In this document: positions 46,336-58,900 of the stretch, in pieces
Numbering within the stretch: position 1 is the first letter of the stretch
Layout of the letters: each line of letters begins with the position of its first letter
NCBI GenBank assembly: GCA_948567375.1
Contig: OX419755.1
Coordinates: 77,646,931 to 77,710,930 of the forward strand
Direction of reading: 5' to 3'
Source of the DNA: Lunularia cruciata
Lineage: Eukaryota; Streptophyta; Marchantiopsida; Lunulariales; Lunulariaceae
DNA: 64,000 bases
Translations under genes and position numbers: made by a program
The notes under the pieces: generated by a model
Told to the model about the DNA's origin: nothing
What the model saw: the letters and a program-made list of their open reading frames with translations, nothing else
The model's database searches: none

Positions 46336-47027
46336 TGTGAGCCGGCCTATCTCTCACTCAAGATGAACCTCTGATGGCTATTATGGTAGTGCACCATGGA
46401 CTAAGAAGGCAAGGAACCCCAACTCCATCATACTCCTCCAAGGCTAACACTCCAAGACTCAAGACATTGCTCACTAGAGAACTCAATGAGAGAGAGATAG
46501 TTGCAAATGAAAGGATGATGAGTACCTCCTCACCCTTTGTTTATATACTTGTGAAATAGTTACGCACCAAAGTTACTAATTACTGGAGTAACTCAAGTTA
46601 CTAGACTAAAAGTCAAGTAAAGTCAAAAAGTAGAAAGGAATATCCATTCACATGGGTATATTCCCTTAAGCATGTGGTCTTATCTTGACCCAACCACTAA
46701 GTCAAGGATTCCTTCACATGGGCTATTCTTGGACTAAAGAAGAATCCAAAACAAAAAGGCTTGCGGGACCAAGAGTTCTCAACTCTTTCCTCAAAGCTAA
46801 ACACCTAGGAATAATACCAAGTCAACATCCTAAAATCCAAAATAGTGGTGCTCATCTTTTCTACTTCCTCTAAATTAAGGTCTCCTCTATCTTAGCTATG
46901 ATTAACTTTATCGAACCATGACTAATGTAGAACCATCCTTTATCTCTATATAAATAATATCTCTTAAGTACTTGTAATACCAAGCTAAATATCACAATAC
47001 CACACACATGCACAAATGGGTGTTATA
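46336..47027 (-). repeat. A2 5' LTR
   Basis: 692 bp, TGTGAGCCGGCC...GGGTGTTATA; terminal CA mutated to TA. TATA box (TATATAAA on the minus strand) at about 46541-46548. Confidence 0.88.
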
Positions 47028-48585
47028 TTAGTCCAAAGCCAAGTGATCTCCTCTAGTACTAGAGTATCCTCTGCATGGGCGTTCCCCTTCAACAAGTCAC
47101 CAAGCCAAGTGATTGCACCACTGAAAGCTAAAACTGATGTTGCCATGGTCCCGGACTGTAGTGAGCCAAGACTGCAACTACTGAAGCGTATTGGTAGGCG
47201 ACATACCTGTCCCTCACCAGACTGCCAACCAGGTCTATAGGAGGTTGTCTCCTCCCAATAATCAATACTAAAACCTATGGAGTATAACATTGCTCCTCCA
47301 ACTAGCATATCATATGACTCAGCTATTGTTGCATTAGCCTAAGCTCTCACCACCGAGCTATCAGTCGGATAACCAGGCTGAACCTGGACAACAAGCTCCC
47401 CATGTGTGATGTATTGTGTCGAACAACCACCTAGAGATGTCTGGATCTGAAATGGACACCTCTCCACATTGGTCTTCCGTAACTCCATACCGACAACTAC
47501 AGCCTTCCCCAACATAAGGGGTTGTGCACCATAGTCTAACAAGACTCTCTATGGTGTATAGACCTTCCTTGAAGGTTGCACGAAATGGAAAATCCCCCTC
47601 TAGTTATCCAATAGGACAACACCAGGCATAAACTGCGCTCTCTCAATGGCCAGTCTAGCTGGCAATTCCTCCAATCTAGCCGTTGCTGCTTGCCATAAAC
47701 TAGTGGTTGCTGAACGGATCCCATGCTACTCAACCAAGTCAGCTCCACTACCAACCACCTCTGCTTTAGTAGTAGGAACCGCATCATTCCTACTCTCACA
47801 ATGCATGGTAGCCAACCTAAGTATTGGGGCTGGGTCAACTCCCAATGTAAACATATCATTGGCCGAAAACAAAGGATACCGCATAATCAGCTGAGCCGCT
47901 CCTAACATCATGCTAGACTCAGTCTGCATAGTAACAAGTGGCTGACTAGCAGGTAATCCATCATGCACTCCATCACCACCTACACTAGGATGTCTAGGAA
48001 CCATGGATGTCGTCTGCAATGCCTCATATAGCATGAAAGACTGGGGATGTCTGACCTATCTCCCAACCTCTCCTCTTTGTGGGTCCAACTCCACTGATGC
48101 TCCTCTAGGCTCTAGAGCACGTACTGCACTCCTAGTCACTACTGTAGATGCATCCACCTGTGCTGCTCTGCACATGAAATCCAAAGCATCTCTGTCACCA
48201 GTATATGAGGTGGAAGCCTCAACACTTGAATCTGATCTCCTCTGAGCAATAGCCATACTAGCCAATCTTTGCTCCAACTGCTCAATCCGAGTAGCCATAG
48301 TTGTATCAAAAGTAAGGGCAGGTACTGCACCCCTACTAGGTGTAGATCCTCTACCACCACCTCTACCACCTCATCCTCCATGAAATGGAGCTCCTCTACT
48401 ATCTACCATAGTAGCCCTACCACTCCGTAACCCCGGGTGTAGGTCAAAACACCGGTCACTAGTGTGACCAAATCTGTGGCAATGCTCACACTGCCTCTGT
48501 GCTGGCTGTGACGCACCCAAGGTATTAGGTCCACTGCCCTAAGTACACTCTCTCCGATGGTGAGGTCCACCACAAGTCCAACAAG
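47028..48585 (-). pseudogene. B1 zinc knuckles, linker, protease and protease-methyltransferase link
   Basis: Minus strand from 48585. Two knuckles in tandem, CWTCGGPHHRREC (irregular spacing) and CEHCHRFGHTSDRC (CX2CX4HX4C); the Ala-rich linker MATRIEQLEQRLASMAIAQR; the segment FTLGVDPAPILRLATMHCES; the aspartic protease around LLDYGAQPLMLGKA near 47540-47500 (DYG where DSG is expected); then DYWEETTSYRPGWQSGEG and the stretch leading to the A2 target site. Stops, mostly TAG, break it. The C4 element interrupts it at 48586-48590, just before the first knuckle. Confidence 0.78.
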
Positions 48586-48590
48586 CAACA

Positions 48591-51500
48591 TGTAACAACC
48601 CGGCAAATATCACTTTTGCGGTAATCGGGTAAGTAAAGTTTGTTCCCATAGAGATACGATTCAAAATTGGTCAAATATGAAGCAAAGTAACAATTTAGTT
48701 CTTCTTGGTTGTGTCTTTAGTCTCTTAGGTAGAAACTACATCTAGAAGAGAGTAACAAGCTCACAATCTTGACAACTTGTCATGAATACACACACACATA
48801 ATCACAACATAGCAAATTTTGTCCAAACAACTCTTGATTGTGATGATTCAAATTCTCCCAAAGACGGCACTTCATTGCAAAGAACAATTTTGCCTCAGAA
48901 TTTTGTTCTACTCCTCCACTGAAGGAACAACTTCCTCAATCAAAATTGCTTCACATCAACTTTGTGCTGCACTCACAAATGCAAAATACTACCAACACTA
49001 CAATTCCTCTCAAATTTGTCAAGGCATTACTCCGATGCACTTCACTCAGGATCAAACACACAAAATGAAGATCAAGGCTATAGAATCCAACATCCACAGA
49101 CACATTGACTTGCACTTTGAAATTCTCTACCCACTCACAAACACAAACACAGAATTGACAATCGGAATTAAGCTCAAGCAACGAGCATTGAAAACCATCA
49201 CTTCACTTTATCTATCTTTAGAAATATGAATATAGAATAACATAGTACTACAAATGCTCCCCTTAAATACTGAAGCAAATGGCAGTTCTTCCTACTTATG
49301 CACCACTTCCTAACATCTCTTCCTACTTACAGATCCAAACTGACAATCCATCTCTTCATATCTGCCTCTTCCTATCTCAAAACTGTACTACCCCGATCCG
49401 ATGTCTAGCTCATCATCGTCTTTCAAACCCAATGATCTTCCTATCACTTCTCTTTGGGTATATCTAATTCTACCAATTCCTTCACTACTTCTACTACTTC
49501 TTCACTAGGAACTACAATTGCACTTAGGAGTGACTTATCTAACTCTTTATCTCCTGACCCACTCCTCTCTAATGTCTCTAATAATAAGTCTGATGACACC
49601 TATATTCCAATGTGTGCAACATTGGACTTCCTCTCCCCTATCACACTACTCCTAATTCTTTCTAACTTTGAATTGACTAAATCTAATCTAAGACTGATGT
49701 TGTCCTCTACTTCTAACATCTTTTGATCTACTCTCTCCCTCAATCGGATCAGCAAAGTATTCATATCTACATCTTTAACTCTCCTCTTCCAAGTTTCCTA
49801 TACAAGCAACTTTAGCTCATGTAAACGTGTTTCTTCCAATCTCCCTTCAGCCTCAGTGCACAGCACAGCTCTCAATTTTCCTACTACGTCTCCCACCAAT
49901 TCCGACTCATACCCTCACGATCGCTCTGCCTTCAGCTCTTCACGATACATCCTCAGCTTGTCTTCATACTCAGCAGTGAGCATCTTCTTCTCCTCCGCAT
50001 ACTGTGAACTTCGTAGCTCCACACTTTGTACCAGCTCACGCAATCTTTCTTCTTCTTCATGCCTGACTGCTAACTCTCTCTGCCATGCTTGATCCTTCCC
50101 GGCTGCACTCTTCTTCAAGTTGTCCAACTCTTGCTCCATTATCACTGCCATCGCCTTCAAATTAATATTCTCGATGCGCACAACATTCACTTCCTCCTTC
50201 ATTTTGCTCAGCAACATCGTTTGCTCCTTCAATTCCCCTACTTGCTTCTATAGTTCTTTCCCTCTTGAATCACAACTCTCTTGTAACATCTCAAAAGTCT
50301 TTTTCTTCAAGGCTTCATCCCCCCAAAGTTCTTCAATTTCTTCATTTCTTCGGACTTCTTGCTCCTACAACCCCTTCACTTCACTCAACAGATGCTTCAC
50401 TACCTGCAACTCATTTGCCACTTTTCTACAATCTTGGGGAATTACTTTCTGATGCTCCTTCAATAGTTCTAGCAATGGTGTGACAACCTTTGTTAGATAC
50501 GGTATCCCACCAAAGTTCTCTTCGTCTTTGTCTCTGTCTTTAAAACTTCCGCTCCTCCATCGGCTCCTTCTACCAAAGTTGCAATCTTTGTATCTTTAGA
50601 GATACCACTTCTGAGCTCTCTTCTTCTTTACCGATTGAACTCGGTTCCGCAGGATATTCCTTCTATGTCTCTAGTCTCTGTTTGTCTACCACCAAGGCTA
50701 TGCAATGATTTGTTGTTCCAAGTACTCTATCAATCATCACATGACAAGCTTCATTGACTCCAACCGCTTGCTGAACCTCAGGTTCCCCCTCACTCTCACT
50801 TCCAGACTCCTCACTTTGTAAGGTGAGTTCATCCTCTTGTGATTCCTCTCCTTGCGACTCTATTTCTTCTTTAGACTCTGATTCTGATGATGCTTCTCTC
50901 ACCATCTTCTTACTCTACACAACCAATCTTTGAGTCTTCCTTTGAGTTGGAGGCAACTTTGCTTCTTCGGGTTTACTGTACTTCTTCTTCTTTGGACTTG
51001 TGACTTCTTCCATCTTCCATTGTCCTGTCTTCAAGAAGTGATCATCATTGGCTTGCAAGTGTGTTATATATTGTCGCTCTTCTTAATCCGCTTCCCGTCT
51101 TAAATTAGGATGGAAATGCGACACCATGCGATGCCTCTCCTCCATTGTTAGCAAATTCAACCCAAAGTAGAAATGTGTTGCAAATGGTGCAAAATAATGT
51201 GGAGGTGAACCTATCCTCCAATTGATCACCATCTACCTTGTTTGGTGGTGAAAACACTTTGCCTAATTCACCTTCACCCTTGCAAACATCTAGAGGAAGA
51301 AGATTGCTTGTTGCATATTCACGTAAGTTGTCCGTTTTGTTTTGAACATGGCCATAATCGTCCCCACGATACTTCTTCTAATTGGGTCCCGATAGGACTC
51401 CACCTTGTAACCATTTGTTGTTCTCAGAGCAAAGAAAGAATTTTGGATTTCCGCCATTTCTTCTGCAGCATCACACTTTCGATAGCAGGTGATCCCCGTC

Positions 51501-52331
51501 AGTTCTCATGCTTCCTTCCCCAACACTTACCTCCAATCCAACTCAGTCCATCAAGCCGGATTTCCTCTCTTCCCTTCAACTTTGGGGCCCTCCTCACAAT
51601 TACTGGCAGCTATCTCTGCCATCACTCCTGGGAAACTGGAATTCCAATTCCATGCTAAAAACGTAATACAAAGTCTATTCAAGACTTTGATTCTGGCTAC
51701 CACATCTAACCTACAAATTGTGAAACTTTGCACCGCCATAGCATTTGTGACCTTCTTTGCCATGATTTTTCCTCTCGGTCTTTGGCACTAAAAGACTATG
51801 CCTTCTCTTGGATGAGACACTCTAACCCTATCTGGATTTTGGAAAATTGCACTCCCAATTGGCTTCCTGACATGCATTATTGCAAGATGACTACTCAGAG
51901 GAATTGGAAATTTACTTGGCATATTCAACTTGTCCTTACACAATCGCATTTTACATTACCCCAAATTGCAGTCATTCTTCAGTCCATTTCAAATTTGACT
52001 TCCCCTCTTCTGCATGTTGTTGTCTTGTCACTGTCAAGATATGCTTCTTCTGCCTCCGCCATTTCTTGAAGTGTACTTTCTTGCCACATACCAAGGTTGT
52101 TAGACTGTCTTTGTATTACCTGCGCTTTCCGACCCAAAGATGATGCCCTTCGGAATTTTTCTGTTGTACCCCTCTTCTACATACCTCCATCATCGGATCC
52201 AATCTTGCCTTCTTCATATTTCCTCCAAAGTCACTTCCATCCATTCCTTCTTTTGCAATTTGGCATTTTGTGCTTACTTCTTCCCTCAAATGCTCATAAA
52301 TAGAAAATAAACAAAAAATGTGAGCACCACA
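48591..52331 (-). mobile_element. Family C element C4, complete, with 5-bp target duplication
   Basis: 3741 bp on the minus strand, inserted in the B1 gag region. Plus-strand ends are TGTAACAACCCGGCAAATATCAC (48591) and AAATGTGAGCACCACA (52331). The flanks carry a perfect duplication CAACA (48586-48590 and 52332-52336). No LTRs. Subfamily beta together with C2, judged by the protein. Confidence 0.85.
49388..51922 (-). pseudogene. Family C protein (C4)
   Basis: From ATG 51922 (MPSKFPIPLSS) to TAG 49388, 2535 nt (845 codons), net frame preserved but with internal frame changes and stops. It has the same plan as C1: conserved core, then an acidic linker with a Glu/Ser repeat (ESESKEEIESQGEESQEDE around 50890-50830), then coiled coil (frame 50232-49915, KEQTMLLSKMKEEVNVVRIE). 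An in-frame TAG at 49800-49798 falls at the same place (LLV-stop-ET) as in C1 and C2, and the frame stays conserved after it (MNTLLIRLRERVDQKMLE). Confidence 0.65.
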
Positions 52332-52336
52332 CAACA

Positions 52337-53458
52337 CCACCACTCATTGGCTACTATTGACCTGCAAATGAAGGTAAGGGTCTAACTCCACTAGGCTCTC
52401 CACTTGCTCTATAGGATCTGGGCAGTCCACCCTATCCTTGAAAACCAATTGGGTGTGGTGCACTCTATTACACTCTAGAAGAAGTCACAACAGTGGATGA
52501 GGTCTCCCTACCAAATCTAGATATCACCACTCTCTCCTCCACCATGTTGAGCTCAATATGCTTAGCCAAACCAAAGACCATTGCCAAAGTAGGCAAAGTA
52601 GCCTATAACAATGTAGCATCACAAACTCTATGTCGCAACTCCCTATCCAGTATCCCATACCAAAACTGGACTACCTGGGCCTCAATAACTCCCTGAGTGA
52701 AACTGATCAGCCGCCTCATGCAAGTGTGCCTTGCGTAGGCTCTCTCCAACCTTCCGCTGGAACTCCTGCAAGCTCCTTAGCTTGTCAGTCCGCACTCCCT
52801 GGTAGTTCTACCTCAAACACAAGAAGAACTCCACCATGGGGTTAAACCCCGGTACCACACCACCTCCTGCAGCGGTACCTCCACTCGTAGTAGCACTATC
52901 TCTAGCTAGTGCACCTCCACTAGCTCCACCAACACTACTTGAGCTGGAACTTGTAGGTACAACCAATCTACTCTTGGCCACCAAACTTGAAGTGATAGAG
53001 ACATAGTTTGGAGACCAATATTGTCTCCATAACTCAATCTCCTCCAAATGAGCTCTCCTGAACTCATGGTAGTCATCCATTGGCGGACCCTCCAAGTGCT
53101 GAAACAACTCCTTCCATGCCATGAAGGGTGTGAACAAAGTCGGGTTCCGCATCTGCTGCAGATCACACCAACTATCAAACTCCTAGATGAAGTCATCCAA
53201 CTCAATGGTACCCACTGTGCCAGAGTAACGCCTAGGGTCTTTGGAGGCCCCATAAATCTCATCCATGTCCCACAACAATGGTGCAGACATACCAAGTGCA
53301 CTCTCAATTGAATTAGTTCTTGTGTCGAACTTCAACTCAGAGTCAATCTCCTCCCTCACTGGGACCTGAGATACAAGCTGATACCAAGCACCACTCCAAG
53401 TAAACCCATTGTGTACTGCAGGGCTAACTCCTCTGGATTCTCCAACAAACTCCATCAT
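52337..53458 (-). pseudogene. B1 gag, N-terminal and core part
   Basis: Minus strand from a probable start at 53458 (MMEFVGESRG). Conserved text: SAPLLWDMDEIYGASKDPRR, LDDFI-stop-EFDSWCDLQQ, MRNPTLFTPFMAWKELFQHL, HLEEIELWRQYWSPNYVSIT, a Gly/Ser/Thr linker, then the core NYQGVRTDKLRSLQEFQ and HGGGE. The outer copy at 20819-22489 gives the same order. Many stops and frame changes. Gag would form the particle core. At 52337 C4 interrupts it; the zinc knuckles continue from 48585. Confidence 0.75.
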
Positions 53459-54357
53459 GACAAAGTAACCACAACTACTATCGCAAACCGGAACCACAAG
53501 TTGTAATTGCAAGTACCCCACCAAGTGCCAACATTAACCAAGTGCCACCGCTTGCCAAAACTAACAAAACAATGTCCACTAATGTAACTCTAACCGAGAC
53601 AACTATACTAGGGGCAAAGGTGACCTATAACCTGCCATCACAACATGCATTCTCAAGGTCTATAGGTCATCACTTCCTACCTAATTGGAGAGAGACAAAG
53701 ATAGTCTGACGGGTCATCACTCCAGCTTCACTATCGAGCGCACACCAGAGCACCAACGCTCAAAAGTCAGGGCACCTCACACAAACGTGGTGCACAAATA
53801 GGAAGCAGAGAATGGAGGAGGTCCAATCACAAGAATGTTAAACAAAAACCCTCCATCTCATAAATCAACAAAGGACCGACTCTGCAACCATTTGACATTT
53901 GACATCATTGGAGTACCTGTCTACTTCATGAGCATCAAGGATCATCGAGGATCAATTTTAAGTTCTTTTCGCCAAAATCTGACATAACTCCTTCACAAAA
54001 TCTGACATAAATCCCTAAAAATGGCTGACCACTAAATCCTCAGCTAACTCTTCACTCAAGCCAAATTAGAAAAGTTGGTTTCATCCAATCTTCAATTTGT
54101 GAGAATCTGCTCCCAACTCCACCTTCAATTTCAGTTTTTGAGCTCAACTTGTAACAAATTGGTCCTAAGCTCAAAATCACAACTACCGCTTGAAAATTAC
54201 TTCTTCCCTAGCTCCAAATTTTACCAACGCTTCTGCACATACACTCTCTTAGGGAAATATGAACTACTTGATTGAGACACCACGATCCACCGAGCTTGGA
54301 GATACCACCAACACTTGTAGTTCCTGTACCCAATTTCCCTCTAACTCACTTCTCTGA
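53459..54357 (-). other. B1 leader between 5' LTR and gag
   Basis: About 0.9 kb without a credible frame. I could not find a convincing tRNA-type primer-binding site directly inside the LTR (the expected TGG is missing next to 54358), consistent with the 5' LTR border being altered. Confidence 0.5.
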
Positions 54358-54792
54358 TGTAATCAGATTGTTTACTACTCTCAACTCAACTCAACTCAGA
54401 TCAGTACTTGATCTGTCACTCTATAAACTACCAACAATTGGGCACTGATTACAGTCAAGCCACACCCACTCAAGCATAGAGAATCCACGTGATGCTCGTC
54501 GGGCTCTATCCACCATAGCCAAGAACTCGAAAGCTCAACATCAGAGAAGTAAGCTCTCTAGAGCTGCACTCTTAGGGTATACTCCTGATTTTGACCTAGG
54601 TCTCCTCCGAATGGTCCCATTGATGGCACGATGGTGCAAGTGACAATGGGCCCCGCCATGAAGTCAGTACCCTAAACTTGAAATCTGACCATCGGAAAGT
54701 AATTTATGAGTAACTACCAAAATGCCTCTAACTACTATCATTGGAACTCTAGTGTCCAAGCATCTAGATGTGACACTACAAATGGCATGACA
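54358..54792 (-). repeat. B1 5' LTR, lacking the 107-bp unit a
   Basis: 435 bp, TGTAATCAGATTG...GGCATGACA on the plus strand. It matches unit L of the 3' end (22597-23050) and of the solo LTR (17423-17969). Homology begins at AATCAG (54361). The 107-bp unit a, which precedes L in those two copies, is absent here. It contains a shorter (CTCAA)n run (about 54383-54400). It borders the outer B copy at 54793. Confidence 0.78.
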
Positions 54793-55928
54793 GTTGCCAG
54801 CTAGACCGGCCTTTGAGAGAGCATGGTTCACACCTAGTGTTGTCCTATTGGATAACCAGAAGGAGATTTTCCATTTAGTGGGACCTTTAGTGAAGGTCTA
54901 TACACCATAGAGAGTCTTGTTAGACTCTAGTGCACAACCACTTATGTTGGGGAAGGCTAAAGTTGTTGGTTTGGAGTTATGGAAGACCGATGTGGGGAGG
55001 TGTCCATTTCAGATCCAGACATCTCTAGGTGGTGGTTTGACACAATAAATCACAGTTGGAGAGCTTGTTGTCTAGGTTCAACTTGGTCATCCGACTGATA
55101 GCTCGGTTGTGAGAGCAACAATAGCTAAGTCATATGATGTACTAGTTGGGGGAGAAGTGTTGTATCTCACGGGTTTCAGTATTGACTATTGGGAGGAGAT
55201 AGCCTCCTATAGACCAAGTTGGCAGTCTGGTGAGGGACGGGTATGTTGCCTACCATTATGCTTTAGTAGTGGTAGTCTTGGCTCACTAAAGTCTAGGACC
55301 ATGGTAGCATCAGTTTCAGCTTTTAGTGGTGCAGTTACTTGGCTTTGTGACTTGCTGGAGAGGAATGCCCATACAGAGGATACTCTAGTACCAAAGGAGA
55401 TAACTTGGATTTGGAGTACAAATAGGATTGTTCTATCCACCTTGGATGTTCCATTGTGGAGTTCAGAGGAGGCATTACAGCAACATGCAGATCAGTTGGT
55501 GCAACAGGCTTGGAGTGGAACCTTTGTACCATCAAGAAATGAGTGTGAGGATGAGCCTCCAAAGTTTCTTACTTTAACACCTTTGGGTACCACATTCATT
55601 GCTTGGCAGTATCTAGTACAAGGGATATGTCTATTGGAGTTATTTGGTGGGACTAGCATCGGACTAGTTACGGTCCTACGGGCGGGTATACAAGTACAGA
55701 TGTACTTGTATGTGGAGAGAGATGAGACTACTAGAAGAGTCTCTCTACATCATGTGGCACACTTGGCCCTTTAGGTATCCTAAGTTATTACCAATGTCAA
55801 TAGTCAAAGGTTACCAAAAGGCCCTACCAACCAACATTTCTTTACTGGGAGCGCATGATCTGGAGAGACATGGGCCTATTTATTTGGTGATTTTGGGATA
55901 GCCATGTCAGGGACATACACTTGTTGGC
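54793..55928 (+). pseudogene. Outer B element: protease and N-terminal methyltransferase half
   Basis: Continues the frame left at 22489. Protease RVLLDSSAQPLMLGKA near 54912-54960 (DSS for DSG), QIQTSLGG, then DYWEEIASYRPSWQSGEG, TLDVPLWSSEEALQQH, methyltransferase motif I LLELFGGTSIGL at 55631-55666, YLYVERDETTRRV, LERHGPIYLVILG, a stop at 55899 (Trp TGG to TAG), then PCQ (motif IV) intact at 55902-55910 and GHTLVGCG. C2 interrupts just after motif IV. The clean 221-codon stretch 55109-55774 is the best preserved part of the module in the window. Confidence 0.78.
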
Positions 55929-58900
55929 TGTGGTGCCCACATTTTTGTTTTTTTTTTGTTTTGTTAGCATTTGGAGAAGAAAAAAGCAAGAAAGCCAAAT
56001 TACAAAGAAAAGAATGGATTGGAGTGTCTTTGGATGGAATCCAAAGAAGTTGACTTTGGGTCAAAGGACAAAAGTACTCAAAAGGAGAGTATGAAGGAAC
56101 AAGTCCAAAGAACATTGTCTTTGGATTGGGCAACATAGGCCAATAAAAAGACCGTCTAACAACCTTTCTATGTGGCAAGAAAGTACACCTCAAGAAATAG
56201 TAGAGGCAGAAGAATCATGTCTTGACAGTGATGGGACATCAACACGGAGGAGAAGGGGGAGTCAATTTTGAAATTGACTGAAGAATAACTACAATTTGGG
56301 GTAATATAAAATTGCAATTGTGCAAGGGAAAGTTGAATATGTCAAGTAGATTTCCTGTTCCTTTGAGTAGTCATCATGTAGTAATGTGTGTCAAGAAGCC
56401 TAATGAGAGTGAAATTTTCCAAAATCCAAAAGGGGTTAGAATGTCTCATCCAAGAGAAGGAATAGTCTTCCAATGCCAAAGAATGAGAGAGCAGATCATG
56501 GCAAAGAAGGTCAAGAACACCCTTGCAATACAAAGTTTTGCAATTCAAAGGTTGGATGTTGTAGCAAGGATCAAGGTCTTGAATAGACTCCATATTACTT
56601 TTTTAGCGTGGAATTGGAATTTGAGTTTCCTAGGAGTTATGGTAGAGATAGCTGCCAATAATTGTGAGGAAGGTACTGAAGTCAAAGGGAAGAGAGGAAA
56701 TCCGACTCAATGGACTGAGTCAGATTGGAGGTTAGTGTTGGGGAAGGAAGCAAGAGAACCAACGGGGATCACCTTCTATCGGAAGTGTGATGGTGAAGAG
56801 GAGACTACGGACATACAAAATTCATTCTTTTCTTTGTGTACAATGAATGGTTACAAGGTGGAGTCTTATTGGGACCCAATTAAACAAAGCATCATGGGGA
56901 TGATAATGGCAATGTTCAAACTAGAACAAATAAATTATATGAACATCCAGTAGGCGGTCTTGCACCAGATGTTTGCAAGAGTGAAGGTGAATTGGGCAAA
57001 GTGTTTTCACCAACAAACAAGGCAGATGGTTGTCTATTGGAGGACAAACTCACCTCCACATTATTTCACACCATTTGCAGCACATTTCTACTTGGGTTGA
57101 ATCTGCTGACAGCGGAGGAGAGGTGTCGCATGGTGTCACATTTTCATCTTGATTTGAGACAGGAAGCGGATGAAGAAAAATAACAATACATGGCACACCT
57201 ACAAGCCAGTGATGATCACTTCTTGAGAATAGCACAACAGGAGATGGAAGAAGTCATAAGCCCAAAGACAAAGAAGCGGAATAAACCCAAAGAAGTAGAG
57301 TTGCCTCTAGCACAAAGAAAGACCCAAAGACTCGTTCTACGGAGTAAGAAGGCGGTGACAGAAGAACCTTCGGAAACCGAGTCTGAAGGAGAGACAAAGT
57401 CTAGAGGAGAAGACTCAAAAGAAGTGGAACTCATATTACAGAGTAGGGAATCCGGAAGTGATAGTGAGGGTGAAGACAAAGTTCAGCAATCGGTTGAAGT
57501 AGAAGAAGATGAAGCATTTCATGCGATGATTGATAGTATACATGGAAATGCAAATCACTGTGTAGCCCTGGTCATGGAAGAGAAGAGGGCTAAGCAAAAG
57601 AAGGTGTACCATGCAGGCCCAAGTTCAGCAAGTAAGGAAGAAGGAAGCTCAAAAGTATTGCTGAAAGTAAGAAGATCGAGACTTTGGAAGAAGGAGCCGG
57701 CGGAAAAGGCAAAGTACAAAGAGAGGGCTGAAGATAAAGAGAACTTTGGACGAATATAGTACATATTGCATGTTGTAACTCCATTGTTGGAACTGCTCAA
57801 AGAGCACTAGAAGGTAATCCCACAGGATTGTATGAAGGTGACGAATGAGTTGCAGGTGGTGAAGTATCTGCTGGCTGAAGTGAAGGGATTGTAAGAGCAT
57901 GTAACCCAAAGAGACAATGAAGTTGAAGAGCTTTGGGTGGATACAGTCTTGAAGAAGAAGACTTTCAAGAAGTTGCAAGAGAGTTTTGAGTCAAGGAGGA
58001 GAGAAATGCAATGGCAGGCCAAAGAGTGGAAGGAGCAAACGATGTTGCTGACCAAGATGAAAGAGGAGGTCAGTGAAATGCGCATCGAGAGTATTCATGT
58101 AAAAGCGATGGAAATTATGATAGAGCAAGAGTTAGAAAGCTTGAGGAAGAGTGCAGCTGGGAAGGATCATGCATGGTAGAGAGAGTCGGCGGTCAGACAT
58201 CAAGAAGAAGAAAGATTGAGAGAGTTGGTACGAAGTGCTGAGTTACAGAGTTCTCAGTATGTGGAGTAGAAGAAGATGCTCGCTACTGAGTATGAAGATG
58301 AGTTGAAGATGTATCGGAGGAGTTGAAGTCAGAGCAATCTTGATGGTATGAATCAGAATCAATAGGAGAAGTTGTGGGAAAATTGAGAGCTATGCTGTGC
58401 ACTGAGGCTGAAGGAAGATTCAAAGAAGCAAGACTACACAAGTTAAAGTTGCTTGTGTAGGAAACTTGGAAGAGGAGAGCCAAAGATGTCAACATGAACA
58501 CTCTACTAATTTGATTGAGGGAGAGAGTAGATAGGAAGATGTTAGAAGTAGGAGACAATATCAGTCTCAAATTAGATTAAGTAAATTTAGAGTTAGAGAG
58601 AATTAGGAGTAGTGTGATAGGAGAAAAAGTCCGATGTTGTAGAAGTAGGAATTCAAGTGTCTTTGGACTTTTTCTTTGAGACATTAAAGAAGAGTGGATC
58701 AGGAGATAAAGAGTTAGAAAGATTACACATGACCTCAATTATAGTTCCTAGTGAAGAAGTAGTAGAAATAGTGAAGGATTCAATAGACTCAGATATACCC
58801 AAAGAAGGAGAAGTAGTAGGAAGATCATTGGGTTTGAAAGCCAATAAGGAGATTGACATCAGATCAGAGTAGAAACAGTTTTGAGATAGGAAGAGGCATA

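Larger units (their letters stand above)
39188..47027 (-). mobile_element. Family A retrotransposon A2, complete but decayed
   Basis: 7.8-kb copy of the same family and orientation as A1, inserted in B1 between protease and methyltransferase. LTRs at 39188-39880 and 46336-47027 differ at roughly 25 positions by eye, so it is older than A1. The right end has TTATA for TTACA. The target duplication is blurred (left TGTAT, right TATTA), but the flanks join to the contiguous frame seen in the outer B copy near 55417 (TWxWxxN then a conserved TLDVPLWSS). Confidence 0.87.
22490..54792 (-). mobile_element. Family B retrotransposon B1, full span with four nested insertions
   Basis: A Ty3/gypsy LTR element on the minus strand, inserted in the outer B copy. 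The target duplication is AGTTA at 22485-22489 versus AGTTG at 54792-54796 (its first A shared with the LTR end). It contains A1 (23964-31763), C1 (34614-38496), A2 (39188-47027) and C4 (48591-52331); without them B1 is about 9.0 kb. Order in the element's own sense: 5' LTR (54792 to 54358), leader, gag, zinc knuckles, protease, methyltransferase, RT, RNase H, integrase, 3' end (23159 to 22490). All coding parts carry stops or frameshifts. Its ends are not ordinary: a 107-bp LTR segment is absent from the 5' LTR and present twice at the 3' end. Confidence 0.82.
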
